From Rubellimicrobium sp. CFH 75288 (lineage in GTDB: Bacteria > Pseudomonadota > Alphaproteobacteria > Rhodobacterales > Rhodobacteraceae), in assembly GCF_009904055.1 (NCBI RefSeq), contig NZ_WYDP01000023.1, forward strand, positions 1 to 64,000: 64,000 nucleotides of DNA, read 5' to 3'. The translations under genes were made by a program, and so were the position numbers. Under the pieces are notes generated by a model, which did not search any database, was not told where the DNA came from, and worked only from the letters and a program-made list of their open reading frames with translations. Positions 1 through 8,464 of this stretch are shown in pieces (the first letter of the stretch is position 1; each line of letters starts with the position of its first letter).

Positions 1-236
1 CCGATGCCCCGCTCCGACGGCTCGAGCCAGGTGACGTTGCGCCCCTTGATCCAGATCTGCCCGTCCGTCGGCTCCAGAAGTCCCGCGATGCAGTTGAGCA
101 GCGTGCTCTTGCCGCAGCCCGAGGAGCCGAGCAGCACCAGGAACTCCCCCTCGCCCACATCGAGGTCGAGGTCGCGCAGCACCGACACCGCCCCGAAATC
201 GAGGCTCAGCCGGCGGATCGAGACGGACGGGATCAT
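1..236 (-). CDS. Sugar ABC transporter ATP-binding protein (5' part only)
   Basis: N-terminal 78 or so residues of an ABC ATPase whose remainder lies beyond the window's left edge. The Walker A motif GSSGCGKST is visible near residues 37-45, and the fragment runs into the segment before the Q-loop (TDGQIWIKGRNVT, then EPSERGIG). This is the MalK/UgpC pattern of carbohydrate importers: it should hydrolyse ATP at the inner face of the membrane to drive the two permeases encoded just upstream. The ATG lies 4 bases after the stop of the second permease, so it is the last gene of the transporter operon seen here. Substrate cannot be read from this subunit. Confidence 0.93.
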   Translation of the reverse strand, partial: MIPSVSIRRLSLDFGAVSVLRDLDLDVGEGEFLVLLGSSGCGKSTLLNCIAGLLEPTDGQIWIKGRNVTWLEPSERGI

Positions 237-240
237 CGGC

Positions 241-1197
241 TCACCCCTTGACGGCGCCGGCGGCGATGCCGCGCACGAACAGCTTGCCCGAGGCGAAGTA
301 GACGAGCAGCGGCACGAGCCCGGTGAGCAGCGTCGCCGCCATGTTGACGTTGTATTCCCGCACCCCCTGGACCGAGTTGACGATGTTGTTGAGCTGCACC
401 GTCATCGGGTAGTTGGCGGGCGTCGTGTAGACCACGCCGAACAGGAAGTCGTTCCAGATCCCCGTCACCTGGATGATGGCCGAGACGACGAAGATCGGCA
501 GGCTCATGGGCAGCATGATCCGCACGAAGATCCCCCAGAACCCCGCCCCGTCCACCCGCGCGGCCTTGTGCAGCTCTTCGGGGATGGCGGCGAAGTAGTT
601 GCGGAACAGCAGCGTGTTGATTGGCATCCCGAAGATCGTGTGCACGAGCACGAGCCCCCAGAGCGAGCCGTAGAGCCCCATCTCCCGCAACAGGATCACG
701 AGCGGGTAGAGCATCACCTGATAGGGGATGAAGGCCCCCACCAGCAGGATCGCGAAGAACAGCTCCGATCCCCGGAACCGCCACTTGGACAGCGCATAGC
801 CCGAGACCGAGGCGACCGCGATCGACAGCAGCACCGAGGGCACGAGGATGCGCACCGAGTTCCAGAATCCCCGGCTCAGCCCGTCGCAGTTGATCCCCGT
901 GCAGGCCGAGGACCAGGCCTTGACCCAGGGCTCGAAGGTGATCTCGACGGGGGGCGAGAAGATGTTGCCCATCCGGATCTCGGGCATCCCCTTGAGCGAG
1001 GTCACGACCATCACATAGAGCGGCAGCAGGTAATAGGCCGAGACCACGAACAGCGTGCCGTAGAGCATCACGTTGCCCCGGCTCAGGGCGCGGCGCGGCC
1101 GCGGCCCCCGCGGCCCCTCGAGCAGCCCCGCCGAGCCGGTGCGGGCCGCCACGGGGTCGAGCGCGGCGAGATGGGCGGTGGCGGCGGGGCTGGACAT
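241..1197 (-). CDS. Carbohydrate ABC transporter permease, MalG type
   Basis: Inner-membrane permease of 318 residues. It has an N-terminal cytoplasmic segment rich in Ala, Gly, Pro and Arg, a first membrane helix around residues 48-68, a long periplasmic loop and then five more hydrophobic segments. The cytoplasmic EAA loop that contacts the ATPase is visible as EELHKAARVDGAGFWGIF. The frame stays open far upstream, so I chose the ATG at 1197, which gives the normal MalG length and follows the preceding permease stop by 11 bases. It pairs with the MalF-type permease encoded directly upstream. Confidence 0.93.
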   Translation of the reverse strand: MSSPAATAHLAALDPVAARTGSAGLLEGPRGPRPRRALSRGNVMLYGTLFVVSAYYLLPLYVMVVTSLKGMPEIRMGNIFSPPVEITFEPWVKAWSSACTGINCDGLSRGFWNSVRILVPSVLLSIAVASVSGYALSKWRFRGSELFFAILLVGAFIPYQVMLYPLVILLREMGLYGSLWGLVLVHTIFGMPINTLLFRNYFAAIPEELHKAARVDGAGFWGIFVRIMLPMSLPIFVVSAIIQVTGIWNDFLFGVVYTTPANYPMTVQLNNIVNSVQGVREYNVNMAATLLTGLVPLLVYFASGKLFVRGIAAGAVKG

Positions 1198-1208
1198 GGG
1201 TGCGCTCC

Positions 1209-2144
1209 TCAGGCCTTCCGCCGCCGGCCGAACTCGAGATAGGCCCAGGGGATCAGCACGATGGCCACGCTCACCAGCATCATGGTCGAGGCGGCGAATC
1301 CCTGCCCGAGGTTCTGGTCGCGGAACATCCGGTCGTAGACGTACTTGGCCGGCACCTCCGAGGCGATGCCGGGCCCCCCCGATGTCTGGGCCACGACCAG
1401 GTCGTAGACCTTGATGATCCCCGACCCGATCAGCACCAGCGCGGTCACGAAGACGGGGCGCATCATGGGGATGATGACCAGGAGATAGGTCTTCCAGGCC
1501 GGGATGCCGTCCACCCGCGCGGCCTTCCAGATCTCGCCGTCGATGCCGCGCAGCCCGGCCAGCATGATCACCATGACGAGGCCCGTCCCCTGCCACAGCC
1601 CCGCGATCAGGATGCCGTAGATGACGATGTCGGGGTTGTTGAGCGGATCGAAGGTGAAGCCCGTCCAGCCCCAGGACCGCACCACCGCCTGCACCCCGAA
1701 ATCGGGATTCAGGATCCACTGCCACACGAGGCCCGTGACGATGAACGACAGCGCGAAGGGATAGAGGATGATCGTGCGGAAGACGTCCTCGCCCCGGATC
1801 TTGCGGTCGAGCAGCGCGGCCAGCGTAAAGCCGATCACCAGGCTGAAGACCAGCGTCAGCGCCCCGTAGATGGCCAGGTTCTCGATCGAGACGAGCCAGC
1901 GCTGCTCGCCCCACAGGCGCCGGTACTGCGCCAGCCCCGCCCAGTCCGTCCGCGGCAGCAGCCGCGAGGTGGTGAAGGAATGGAACACCGTCCAGAGCGT
2001 GCAGCCCACGAACACCACGAGCGCGATCAGGATCATGGGCAGCGAGGCGATCTTGGCCTGGAGGTTGCGCAAGACCGCGGGCCGCCGCCGGGCAGGAGCG
2101 GCCGGGGCGGCGGCCCGGCGCGGGATCTCGTCGAGGGCGGCCAT
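1209..2144 (-). CDS. Carbohydrate ABC transporter permease, MalF type
   Basis: Inner-membrane permease of 311 residues with about six hydrophobic segments (first at roughly 36-58, then 90-112, 122-142 and onward). The ATPase-coupling EAA loop is near residues 203-226 (IWKAARVDGIPAWKTYLLVI). It belongs to the MalF/UgpA family and forms the heterodimeric channel with the following permease. It sits 61 bases downstream of the binding-protein gene and is probably cotranscribed with it. The Arg/Ala/Pro-rich first 25 residues are unremarkable for this GC content. Confidence 0.93.
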   Translation of the reverse strand: MAALDEIPRRAAAPAAPARRRPAVLRNLQAKIASLPMILIALVVFVGCTLWTVFHSFTTSRLLPRTDWAGLAQYRRLWGEQRWLVSIENLAIYGALTLVFSLVIGFTLAALLDRKIRGEDVFRTIILYPFALSFIVTGLVWQWILNPDFGVQAVVRSWGWTGFTFDPLNNPDIVIYGILIAGLWQGTGLVMVIMLAGLRGIDGEIWKAARVDGIPAWKTYLLVIIPMMRPVFVTALVLIGSGIIKVYDLVVAQTSGGPGIASEVPAKYVYDRMFRDQNLGQGFAASTMMLVSVAIVLIPWAYLEFGRRRKA

Positions 2145-2205
2145 GGGCGCCTCCGGCTGGACGGACGAAAGGCCCGGCCGGACGGCGCCGGCCGGGCGGA
2201 GAGGC

Positions 2206-3438
2206 TCAGTCGGCCGCCTCGATGATGGCGGCGTAGCGCTCCTGCGCCTGCTCGGCCGTCATGGAGGTGCTCCAGAACTCGGCCATCAGGTCGTCGATCT
2301 GCCCCGTCGTGTCGGGCGAGAGCGTGGTCACCCCGTCGGGCAGCACCGCGCCGGCCGCGAGGATCTCGAGCCCCTTTCTCATGCAGTCGTTGGCCGCATC
2401 CAGATTGACGTCGCCCCGCACCGGCAGAGAGCCCTTGGCGAGGTTGAAATCGACCTGCACCTCCGGGTCGAGCAGCAGCGCCGCCAGCTCCTTCTGCGCC
2501 TCCGTCACGGCCGGATCGGAATGGACGGGGAAATAGAAGGCGTCGCCGCCGGCCGAGATGACCTCGTTGACGCCGAGCCCGGGCAGGCAGGAGTAATCCT
2601 CGCCCGCGACCTGGCCGGCCACCTGGAAGTCGCCCTGCGCCCAGTCGCCCATGATCTGCCCGCCGGCCTGTCCGGTGATGACGAGGTTGGTGGCCTGCTG
2701 CCATTCCTGGACGTTGGAGCCCTGCGCCATCTCGCGCGCGGCGACGGCGGCCTCGAAGACGCGGGCATAATCCTCGCCCCTCGCCACCTCGGCGTTCTTT
2801 TCGCCCATCACCTGCGCATAGGCTTCGGGACCGGCGATGGCCACGGCCATGACGTTGAAGGCGCCGGTGGATTGCCAGGGCTGGCCGCCGAGGGCGAGCG
2901 GGATCTTGCCCGCCTCGCGCAGGGCGGGGGCGGCTTCCACGAACTCGAACCAGTCGGAGGGCACCTCGAGCCCGGCATCCTCGAAGGCCTTGTGGCTCAG
3001 CCACAGCCATTGCCAGGAATGGATGTTGACCGGAACGCAGTAGATGCGGCCGTCCACGGTGCAGGCATCGAGCAGGTTGGAGGGGCGCACGATGTCGCGC
3101 CAGCCCTGCGCCTCGGCCACGTCGGTCAGGTCCAGAAGCAGACCGGCCTCGATCAGCTCCTCGGCCTGACGGCCGTGGTTGAACTGGAACGCCCCCATCG
3201 GGTCGCCCCCCAGGATGCGGCTGACCATGATCGGCCGTGCAACCGCCCCGCCCCCGGCGATGGCGCCGTCCACCCAGGTATGGTCGGTGCGCTCCTCGAA
3301 ATGGCGCGCGAACTCGGCCACGGCCGCGGCCTCGCCGCCCGAGGTCCACCAGTGCATCACCTCGAGCTCGACCGCCCAGGCGGACCCGGCAGCGACGCTG
3401 ATCGCCGTCATGCCGGCCAGGCTTGCAAAACGTGTCAC
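2206..3438 (-). CDS. Periplasmic sugar-binding protein of ABC importer
   Basis: Extracellular solute-binding protein of 410 residues with a Sec signal peptide (cleavage likely after AWA, residue 22). The mature start LEVMHWWTSGGEAAAV and the later GGDPMGAFQFNHGRQ and VPVNIHSWQWLW segments resemble the glucose/mannose-type binding proteins of the GtsA and Thermus glucose-binding branch. An aldohexose or a related glycoside is therefore a reasonable substrate guess, but this is inference from remembered family features. It is the first gene of the minus-strand importer operon and is divergent from the lacI-type regulator. A good GGGAGGAG-like ribosome site precedes the ATG. Confidence 0.92.
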   Translation of the reverse strand: MTRFASLAGMTAISVAAGSAWAVELEVMHWWTSGGEAAAVAEFARHFEERTDHTWVDGAIAGGGAVARPIMVSRILGGDPMGAFQFNHGRQAEELIEAGLLLDLTDVAEAQGWRDIVRPSNLLDACTVDGRIYCVPVNIHSWQWLWLSHKAFEDAGLEVPSDWFEFVEAAPALREAGKIPLALGGQPWQSTGAFNVMAVAIAGPEAYAQVMGEKNAEVARGEDYARVFEAAVAAREMAQGSNVQEWQQATNLVITGQAGGQIMGDWAQGDFQVAGQVAGEDYSCLPGLGVNEVISAGGDAFYFPVHSDPAVTEAQKELAALLLDPEVQVDFNLAKGSLPVRGDVNLDAANDCMRKGLEILAAGAVLPDGVTTLSPDTTGQIDDLMAEFWSTSMTAEQAQERYAAIIEAAD

Positions 3439-3457
3439 GGATCTCTCCTCCCGTTGG

Positions 3458-3470
3458 AAACGCGGCGTTT
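3458..3470. promoter_or_regulatory. Candidate LacI-family operator
   Basis: A perfect 13-base palindrome, AAACGC-G-GCGTTT, centred at 3464, lies 20 bases upstream of the binding-protein start codon and inside the 125-base divergent region shared with the LacI-type gene. LacI/PurR-family operators are typically short palindromes with a central CG and A/T-rich ends, so this fits. Binding is inferred. Confidence 0.5.
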
Positions 3471-3513
3471 TCTTGTGGCGTCCGCCGTCTGTTCCGGACT
3501 ATAACGATTTAAG

Positions 3514-3540
3514 GCTATACCGGGCGGCCCCGTCCGGCAA
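3514..3540 (-). promoter_or_regulatory. Tentative promoter of the importer operon
   Basis: On the minus strand a TTGCCG box (3535-3540) is followed after 15 bases by TATAGC (3514-3519). The spacer is shorter than the 17 bases seen at other promoters here. The palindrome at 3458-3470 would lie downstream of the start site, compatible with repression by roadblock. Confidence 0.3.
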
Positions 3541-3563
3541 GCCCTTTCTGGGGGACCGACCGC

Positions 3564-4592
3564 ATGGAACCGCAGGACCGCAGAGCGGGCAGGATGCGCC
3601 CGACCCTGCGCACGATCGCCCAGGCGACGGGGCTCGCCGTGGCCACGGTCTCGCGCGCGCTGTCGGACGCGCCGGACCTCAGGGCGGACACCAAGGCGCG
3701 CGTGCGGCGCGTCGCCGACGAACTCGGCTATGTGCCCGACCGGGCCGCGCTGCGGCTGCGCACGGGGCGCACGCAGGTCATCGCCCTCGTGATCGGGACC
3801 GAACCCGACGTGATGAGCAACACCGCCCGCCTGATCCGCGCTGTCGCGGTGGCGCTCAGGCCCACGCGCTTCCACCTCAACGTCACGCCCGTCCTGCCCG
3901 ACGAGGAGCCGCTCCGCCCCATCCGCCACATCGTCGAGAACGCGCTGGCCGATGCCGTCATCTTCAACCAGACCCGCCCGCGCGATCCCCGCGCGGCCTG
4001 GCTCCTGGCGCGCGGCTTTCCCTTTGCGACCCATGGCCGCACCGCCTGGGCGGACCGGCATCCCTGGGCCGATTTCGACACCGCCGCCTTCGGCGCCCTG
4101 GGTCTGCGCCGCCTGGTTCGGCGCGGCCGGCGGCACATCGCCCTTCTGGCGCCGCCGCTCGGCCAGTTCTACGGGCGCGAATTCGTCCGCGGCGCCCGCG
4201 CGGCCGCCGCCGAGGCCGGTGCGGCCGTCGCGCTCCTGCCGCGCGTGACCTCCGACAGCCCCGCTCCGGCCGTCCGCGCCGCCGTCGCGCGCGCGCTCGG
4301 GGACGGAATCGACGGGCTCCTGTCCTGTTCCTCCTTTGCCACGCTGGCGGCCGTGGACGCGATCGAGGCCGCGGGGCTGCGCCTCGGCCGGCAGATCGAT
4401 GTCGTGGCCAAGGAGGCCGAGCCCTTCCTGTCGGCGGTCCGCCCGGACCTGCTGATGGTGCGGGAGAACGTGGACCGGGCCGGCACGGTGCTGGCCCAGG
4501 CGGCGATCCGTGCCATAACGGAGCCCGAATCGCCCCCCCTCCAGGATCTGGAGGTGCCGGGCGACGGCCACAGCGAGGAGCCCCGCGCATGA
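3564..4592 (+). CDS. LacI-family transcriptional regulator
   Basis: A 342-residue repressor-type regulator. Residues about 13-60 form the LacI helix-turn-helix and hinge region (TLRTIAQATGLAVATVSRAL), followed by a periplasmic-binding-protein-like effector domain with the typical GRTQVIALVIG start. It probably senses the sugar, or a derivative, imported by the divergent ABC system and controls both directions from the 3439-3563 interval. An alternative ATG exists ten residues in. Its stop overlaps the next ATG (ATGA), so translation of the isomerase-like gene is coupled. Confidence 0.92.
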   Translation: MEPQDRRAGRMRPTLRTIAQATGLAVATVSRALSDAPDLRADTKARVRRVADELGYVPDRAALRLRTGRTQVIALVIGTEPDVMSNTARLIRAVAVALRPTRFHLNVTPVLPDEEPLRPIRHIVENALADAVIFNQTRPRDPRAAWLLARGFPFATHGRTAWADRHPWADFDTAAFGALGLRRLVRRGRRHIALLAPPLGQFYGREFVRGARAAAAEAGAAVALLPRVTSDSPAPAVRAAVARALGDGIDGLLSCSSFATLAAVDAIEAAGLRLGRQIDVVAKEAEPFLSAVRPDLLMVRENVDRAGTVLAQAAIRAITEPESPPLQDLEVPGDGHSEEPRA

Positions 4593-5650
4593 CGAGCGAA
4601 AGCCAGATCAAGGGACCGGCGATCTTTCTCGCCCAGTTCGCAGGCGACGAGGCCCCCTTCGACAGCCTGCCCGCCATCGCCGCCTGGGCCGCGGGGCTGG
4701 GCTACCGGGGCGTCCAGATCCCGACCTGGGACGCGCGGCTCTTCGACCTCGACCGCGCCGCCGAGAGCGGGGATTACTGCGACGAGGTGCTGGGCATCTG
4801 CCGCGAGGCGGGCGTGGAGGTCACGGAGCTCTCCACCCACCTCCAGGGCCAGCTCGTGGCCGTGAACCCCGCCTATGACCGCGCCTTCGACGCCTTTGCG
4901 CCCGCGCGCGTGCACGGCAATCCCCGCGCGCGCACCGAATGGGCCGTGGACCAGGTCACCAAGGCGGCCGCGGCCTCGCGCCGGATGGGGCTCACGCGGC
5001 ATGTGGGCTTCTCGGGCGCGCTCGCCTGGCCCTTCCTCTATCCCTGGCCCCAGCGCCCCGACGGGCTGATCGAGGAGGCCTTCGCCGAGCTGGGCCGCCG
5101 CTGGACCCCGATCCTCGACGCCTTTGCCGAAAACGGCGTGAGCTACGGCTACGAGATCCATCCGGGCGAGGACATCTTCGACGGCGCCACCTTCGAGATG
5201 TTCCTCGACGCGGTGGGCGGGCACGTCGCGGCGACGATCAACTACGACCCCTCGCATTTCGTGCTCCAGGCGCTCGACTATCTCGCCTTCATCGACATCT
5301 ACCACGAGCGGATCACCTCGTTCCACGTCAAGGACGCCGAGTTCAACCCGGACGGGCGGCAGGGGGTCTATTCGGGCTACCAGCCCTGGGTCTCGCGTGC
5401 GGGGCGCTTCCGCTCGCTCGGCGACGGTCAGGTGGATTTCGGCGCCGTGTTCTCGCGCCTCACGCAATACGGCTATGACGGCTGGGCGGTGCTCGAATGG
5501 GAATGCTGCCTCAAGTCGCCCGAGCAGGGCGCGCGCGAGGGGGCGCCCTTTATCGCCGGCCACCTGATCGAGCGCGCGACCCGCGCCTTCGACGACTTCG
5601 CCGGCGGCGAGCGGGACAAGGCCGCGATCAAGGCGATGCTGGGGCTCTGA
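4589..5650 (+). CDS. Sugar phosphate isomerase/epimerase-like TIM barrel
   Basis: A 353-residue xylose-isomerase-like TIM-barrel protein. The metal-ligand pattern of the family is visible: Glu in YEIHPGED, Asp in INYDPSHF, His in FHVKDAEF and Glu in VLEWEC. Enzymes of this group isomerise, epimerise or eliminate on sugar derivatives, often next to a Gfo/Idh dehydrogenase, as here. The ATG overlaps the regulator stop by 4 bases. The pair suggests oxidation of the imported sugar to a keto form followed by further conversion; the precise reaction is unknown. Confidence 0.88.
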   Translation: MTSESQIKGPAIFLAQFAGDEAPFDSLPAIAAWAAGLGYRGVQIPTWDARLFDLDRAAESGDYCDEVLGICREAGVEVTELSTHLQGQLVAVNPAYDRAFDAFAPARVHGNPRARTEWAVDQVTKAAAASRRMGLTRHVGFSGALAWPFLYPWPQRPDGLIEEAFAELGRRWTPILDAFAENGVSYGYEIHPGEDIFDGATFEMFLDAVGGHVAATINYDPSHFVLQALDYLAFIDIYHERITSFHVKDAEFNPDGRQGVYSGYQPWVSRAGRFRSLGDGQVDFGAVFSRLTQYGYDGWAVLEWECCLKSPEQGAREGAPFIAGHLIERATRAFDDFAGGERDKAAIKAMLGL

Positions 5651-5651
5651 C

Positions 5652-6293
5652 ATGACGCCCGGAGAGGCGCGCCGGGACCACTGGGAGCGGGTCCACCGGA
5701 CGCGGGAGCCGCAGACCACGAGCTGGCACCAGCCGCATCCCGCGCCCTCCCTGCGCGCGCTCGGCCATCTAGGCGCGGGGCCGGCCGATTCGCTGATCGA
5801 TGTGGGCGGGGGTGCCGCGCGGCTGGTCGATGCGCTGCTCGACCGCGGCTGGGAGGATCTGGCCGTGCTCGACATCGCCGCGTCCGCCCTCGAGGCGGCG
5901 CGCGCGCGGCTCGGCGCGCGGGCGGAGCGGGTCCGCTGGATCGCGGCGGACGTCACGCGCTGGCAGCCCGACCGCACCTGGACGGTCTGGCACGACCGGG
6001 CGGCGTTCCACTTCCTGACCACCCCCGAGGACCGTGCGGCCTATCGCCGCGCGCTCGAGGCCGCGCCCCGACCGGGCTCGGGAGCGATCCTCGCCACCTT
6101 TGCCCCGGACGGGCCCGAGCGGTGCAGCGGCCTACCGGTCCGGCGCTGGGACGCCCGGAGCCTGGCGGCGGAGCTCGGCCCCGGCTGGTCGCCCGTCGCC
6201 GCCTGGCGCGAGGATCACCGCACGCCCGCAGGCGCCGTTCAGGCCTTCCAGTGGACGGTCTTCCGGCGCGCGGGCGGCCCGGACCCATCCTGA
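5652..6293 (+). CDS. Class I SAM-dependent methyltransferase
   Basis: A 213-residue cytoplasmic protein with a Rossmann methyltransferase fold. The SAM-binding motif I is LIDVGGGAARLVDAL (near residues 46-60), an acidic residue ends strand 2 (LAVLDIAASAL), and RWIAADVTRW follows as motif III. A WHDRAAFHFLT segment follows, as in small methyltransferases of the thiopurine/tellurite-resistance-like group. It starts one base after the isomerase stop and lies 26 bases before the Gfo/Idh gene, so it is embedded in the sugar operon. Its substrate cannot be predicted; a methyltransferase is unusual in this setting. Confidence 0.85.
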   Translation: MTPGEARRDHWERVHRTREPQTTSWHQPHPAPSLRALGHLGAGPADSLIDVGGGAARLVDALLDRGWEDLAVLDIAASALEAARARLGARAERVRWIAADVTRWQPDRTWTVWHDRAAFHFLTTPEDRAAYRRALEAAPRPGSGAILATFAPDGPERCSGLPVRRWDARSLAAELGPGWSPVAAWREDHRTPAGAVQAFQWTVFRRAGGPDPS

Positions 6294-6319
6294 CGATGAC
6301 GCACAAGGGAGGACAGCGC

Positions 6320-7441
6320 ATGGCACGACGGCTGAGGCTGGGCATGGTGGGCGGCGGGCGGGGGGCCTTCATCGGCGCCGTCCACCGCATCGCGAGCCGC
6401 ATCGACGACCGCTGGGAACTGGTCGCGGGGGCGCTGTCCTCCGACCCCGAGCGCGCACGCCTGTCGGCGGCCGATCTGGGCATCGCGCCCGACCGGGCCT
6501 ATGCCTCGTTCGAGGAGATGGCCGAGGCCGAGGCCGCACGGCCCGACCGCATCGACGCGGTCGCGGTGGTGACACCCAACCACATGCATGCAGGCCCCGC
6601 CGTGGCCTTCCTGCGGCGGGGCATCGCGGTGATCTGCGACAAGCCGCTCGCCGCCACGACCGAACAGGCCGAGGCCATCGCCGCGGCGGTGCGCGAATCC
6701 GGCGCGCCCTTCGTGCTCACGCACAACTACACCGGCTATCCCCTGATCCGGCAGGCGCGCGAGATGGTGGCCAACGGCGATCTGGGGACGATCCGCCTCG
6801 TGCAGGCCGAATACGCCCAGGACTGGCTGACCGAGAGCGTGGAGACCGCCGGCAACAAGCAGGCCGAGTGGCGGACCGATCCCGCCCAGGCGGGCGCGGG
6901 CGCCTTGGGCGACATCGGCACCCATGCCTTCAACCTGCTGGGCTTCGTCACGGGCCTCAGGACCGAGGCGCTGCTGGCCGATCTCCAGAGCTTCGGGGCC
7001 GGCCGGCGGGTGGACGACAACGCCCATGTGCTGCTGCGCCTCGAGGGGGGCGCGCGGGGGATGCTGTGGGCGAGCCAGGTCGCCCCGGGCAACGAGAACG
7101 CGCTGCGCCTGCGCGTGTTCGGCACCAAGGGCGGGCTCTTCTGGGAGCAGGAGAACCCCAACGTCATGACCTTTGCCCCCCTGGGCGAGCCCAAGAGGCT
7201 GCTGACGCGCGGGGGGGCCGGTCTGGGGGGCGGCTCGTCGCAGTTCACGCGCGTGCCCCCCGGCCATCCCGAAGGCTATCTCGAGGGCTTCGCCACGCTC
7301 TACAACGACGCGGCCGACCTGATCGCGGGCACGGGCGACGGCGCGCTCCTGCCGGGGATCGAGGCGGGGCTCGAGGGGATGTGGTTCATCGGCGCCTGCC
7401 AGCGGTCGAGCGCGGCAGGGGGCGAATGGGTGGCGCGCTAG
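6320..7441 (+). CDS. Gfo/Idh/MocA-family oxidoreductase
   Basis: A 373-residue NAD(P)-dependent sugar oxidoreductase. The Rossmann nucleotide-binding motif is at the extreme N terminus (GMVGGGRGAFIGAVHR), the conserved CDKPLA motif of the family near residue 110, and the alpha/beta dimerisation domain has the DIGTHAFNL motif carrying the usual catalytic-region His. I chose ATG 6320 because GGGAGG lies 6 bases upstream; an ATG eight codons earlier has no such site. With the neighbouring TIM-barrel protein it probably forms a keto-sugar pathway for the imported substrate. Confidence 0.92.
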   Translation: MARRLRLGMVGGGRGAFIGAVHRIASRIDDRWELVAGALSSDPERARLSAADLGIAPDRAYASFEEMAEAEAARPDRIDAVAVVTPNHMHAGPAVAFLRRGIAVICDKPLAATTEQAEAIAAAVRESGAPFVLTHNYTGYPLIRQAREMVANGDLGTIRLVQAEYAQDWLTESVETAGNKQAEWRTDPAQAGAGALGDIGTHAFNLLGFVTGLRTEALLADLQSFGAGRRVDDNAHVLLRLEGGARGMLWASQVAPGNENALRLRVFGTKGGLFWEQENPNVMTFAPLGEPKRLLTRGGAGLGGGSSQFTRVPPGHPEGYLEGFATLYNDAADLIAGTGDGALLPGIEAGLEGMWFIGACQRSSAAGGEWVAR

Positions 7442-7447
7442 CGCCCC

Positions 7448-8347
7448 CTATTCGGCCGCCGGCCGGCCGGGGATGTCCTCGCGCCGCTCGCCCCGGTGGG
7501 TCCAGGTCCGGATCGCCTCCAGCGCCTCCTCGGCCGTCTCGACGAAGCGGAACAGATCGAGGTCCTCGGGGGCGATCGTGCCGGCCTCGGCCAGCGCCTC
7601 CCAGTCCACGATGCGCTCCCAGAAGGCGCGGCCGAAGAGCAGGAACGGCACCTGCGCCATCCGGCCGGTCTGGATCAGGGTCAGCGTCTCGAACAGCTCG
7701 TCCAGAGTGCCGAAGCCGCCGGGAAAGACCGTGATCGCCTCCGCCCGCATCAGGAAGTGCATCTTGCGGATGGCGAAATAGTGGAAGTTGAAGGCGAGGT
7801 CCGGCGTCACGAAGAGGTTCGGGGCCTGCTCGTGCGGCAGCACGATGTTGAGCCCGACGCTGCGGCCGCCCGCCTCGCGCGCGCCGCGGTTGCCGGCCTC
7901 CATGACGCCGGGCCCGCCGCCCGTCACGATGACGCCGCGCCGCCCGCGCGAGCGGTGCAGCGATTCCTCCGTGACCAGGCGGGCGAAGCGGCGCGCCTCC
8001 TCGTAGAAGGGGGCAAGCGCGCGCAGGGTCGCCGTGCGCGCCCCGTCCGCGTCCTCGGGTCGCGGGATGCGCGCGCCGCCGAACATCACCACGGTCGATT
8101 CCACCCCCGCCTCGTCCAGCACGAGCTGCGGCTTGAGCAGTTCGAGCTGCAGCCGGACGGGGCGCAGCTCCTCGCGCAGCAGGAAGTCCTGGTCGGTGAA
8201 GGCCAGCCGGTAGGTCGGCGACAGGGTCTGGGGCGTGGCGGGAATCTGGGCGGCGGTCTGGAGATCCTCGACGCTGTCGCGCATCATGTGCCGCCCGGGC
8301 GGGGGCGCTGCGGGGTCGAAGGGATCGGGCTCTCGGCTGTCGTTCAT
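7448..8347 (-). CDS. LOG-family protein (TIGR00730-like)
   Basis: A 299-residue protein with the [12 protein letters not shown] signature of LOG family proteins, formerly annotated as lysine decarboxylases. Many members are cytokinin riboside 5'-monophosphate phosphoribohydrolases or related nucleotide hydrolases; the actual substrate in bacteria is often unknown. The nucleotide-binding [14 protein letters not shown] segment precedes the signature. It carries a longer N-terminal extension than the minimal family (about 80 residues before MFGGARIP). GGAG lies 6 bases before the ATG. It converges on the Gfo/Idh gene with 6 bases between the stops. Confidence 0.88.
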   Translation of the reverse strand: MNDSREPDPFDPAAPPPGRHMMRDSVEDLQTAAQIPATPQTLSPTYRLAFTDQDFLLREELRPVRLQLELLKPQLVLDEAGVESTVVMFGGARIPRPEDADGARTATLRALAPFYEEARRFARLVTEESLHRSRGRRGVIVTGGGPGVMEAGNRGAREAGGRSVGLNIVLPHEQAPNLFVTPDLAFNFHYFAIRKMHFLMRAEAITVFPGGFGTLDELFETLTLIQTGRMAQVPFLLFGRAFWERIVDWEALAEAGTIAPEDLDLFRFVETAEEALEAIRTWTHRGERREDIPGRPAAE

Positions 8348-8406
8348 GGAAGGCTCCTCTCCCCGCCCCTTTGCCAGCTTGGGCCCGCAGGGGAAAGGGT
8401 CGGGCG

Positions 8407-8435
8407 TTGCACCCCGTCCCCGCCCGCCCTAGGAC
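8407..8435 (+). promoter_or_regulatory. Predicted housekeeping promoter of dapD
   Basis: TTGCAC (8407-8412), 17-base spacer, TAGGAC (8430-8435); predicted start near 8442, giving a leader of about 23 bases. Same layout as other promoters in this window. Confidence 0.5.
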
Positions 8436-8464
8436 GGGCGCCGACCTCACGCGGGAGAGACGCC

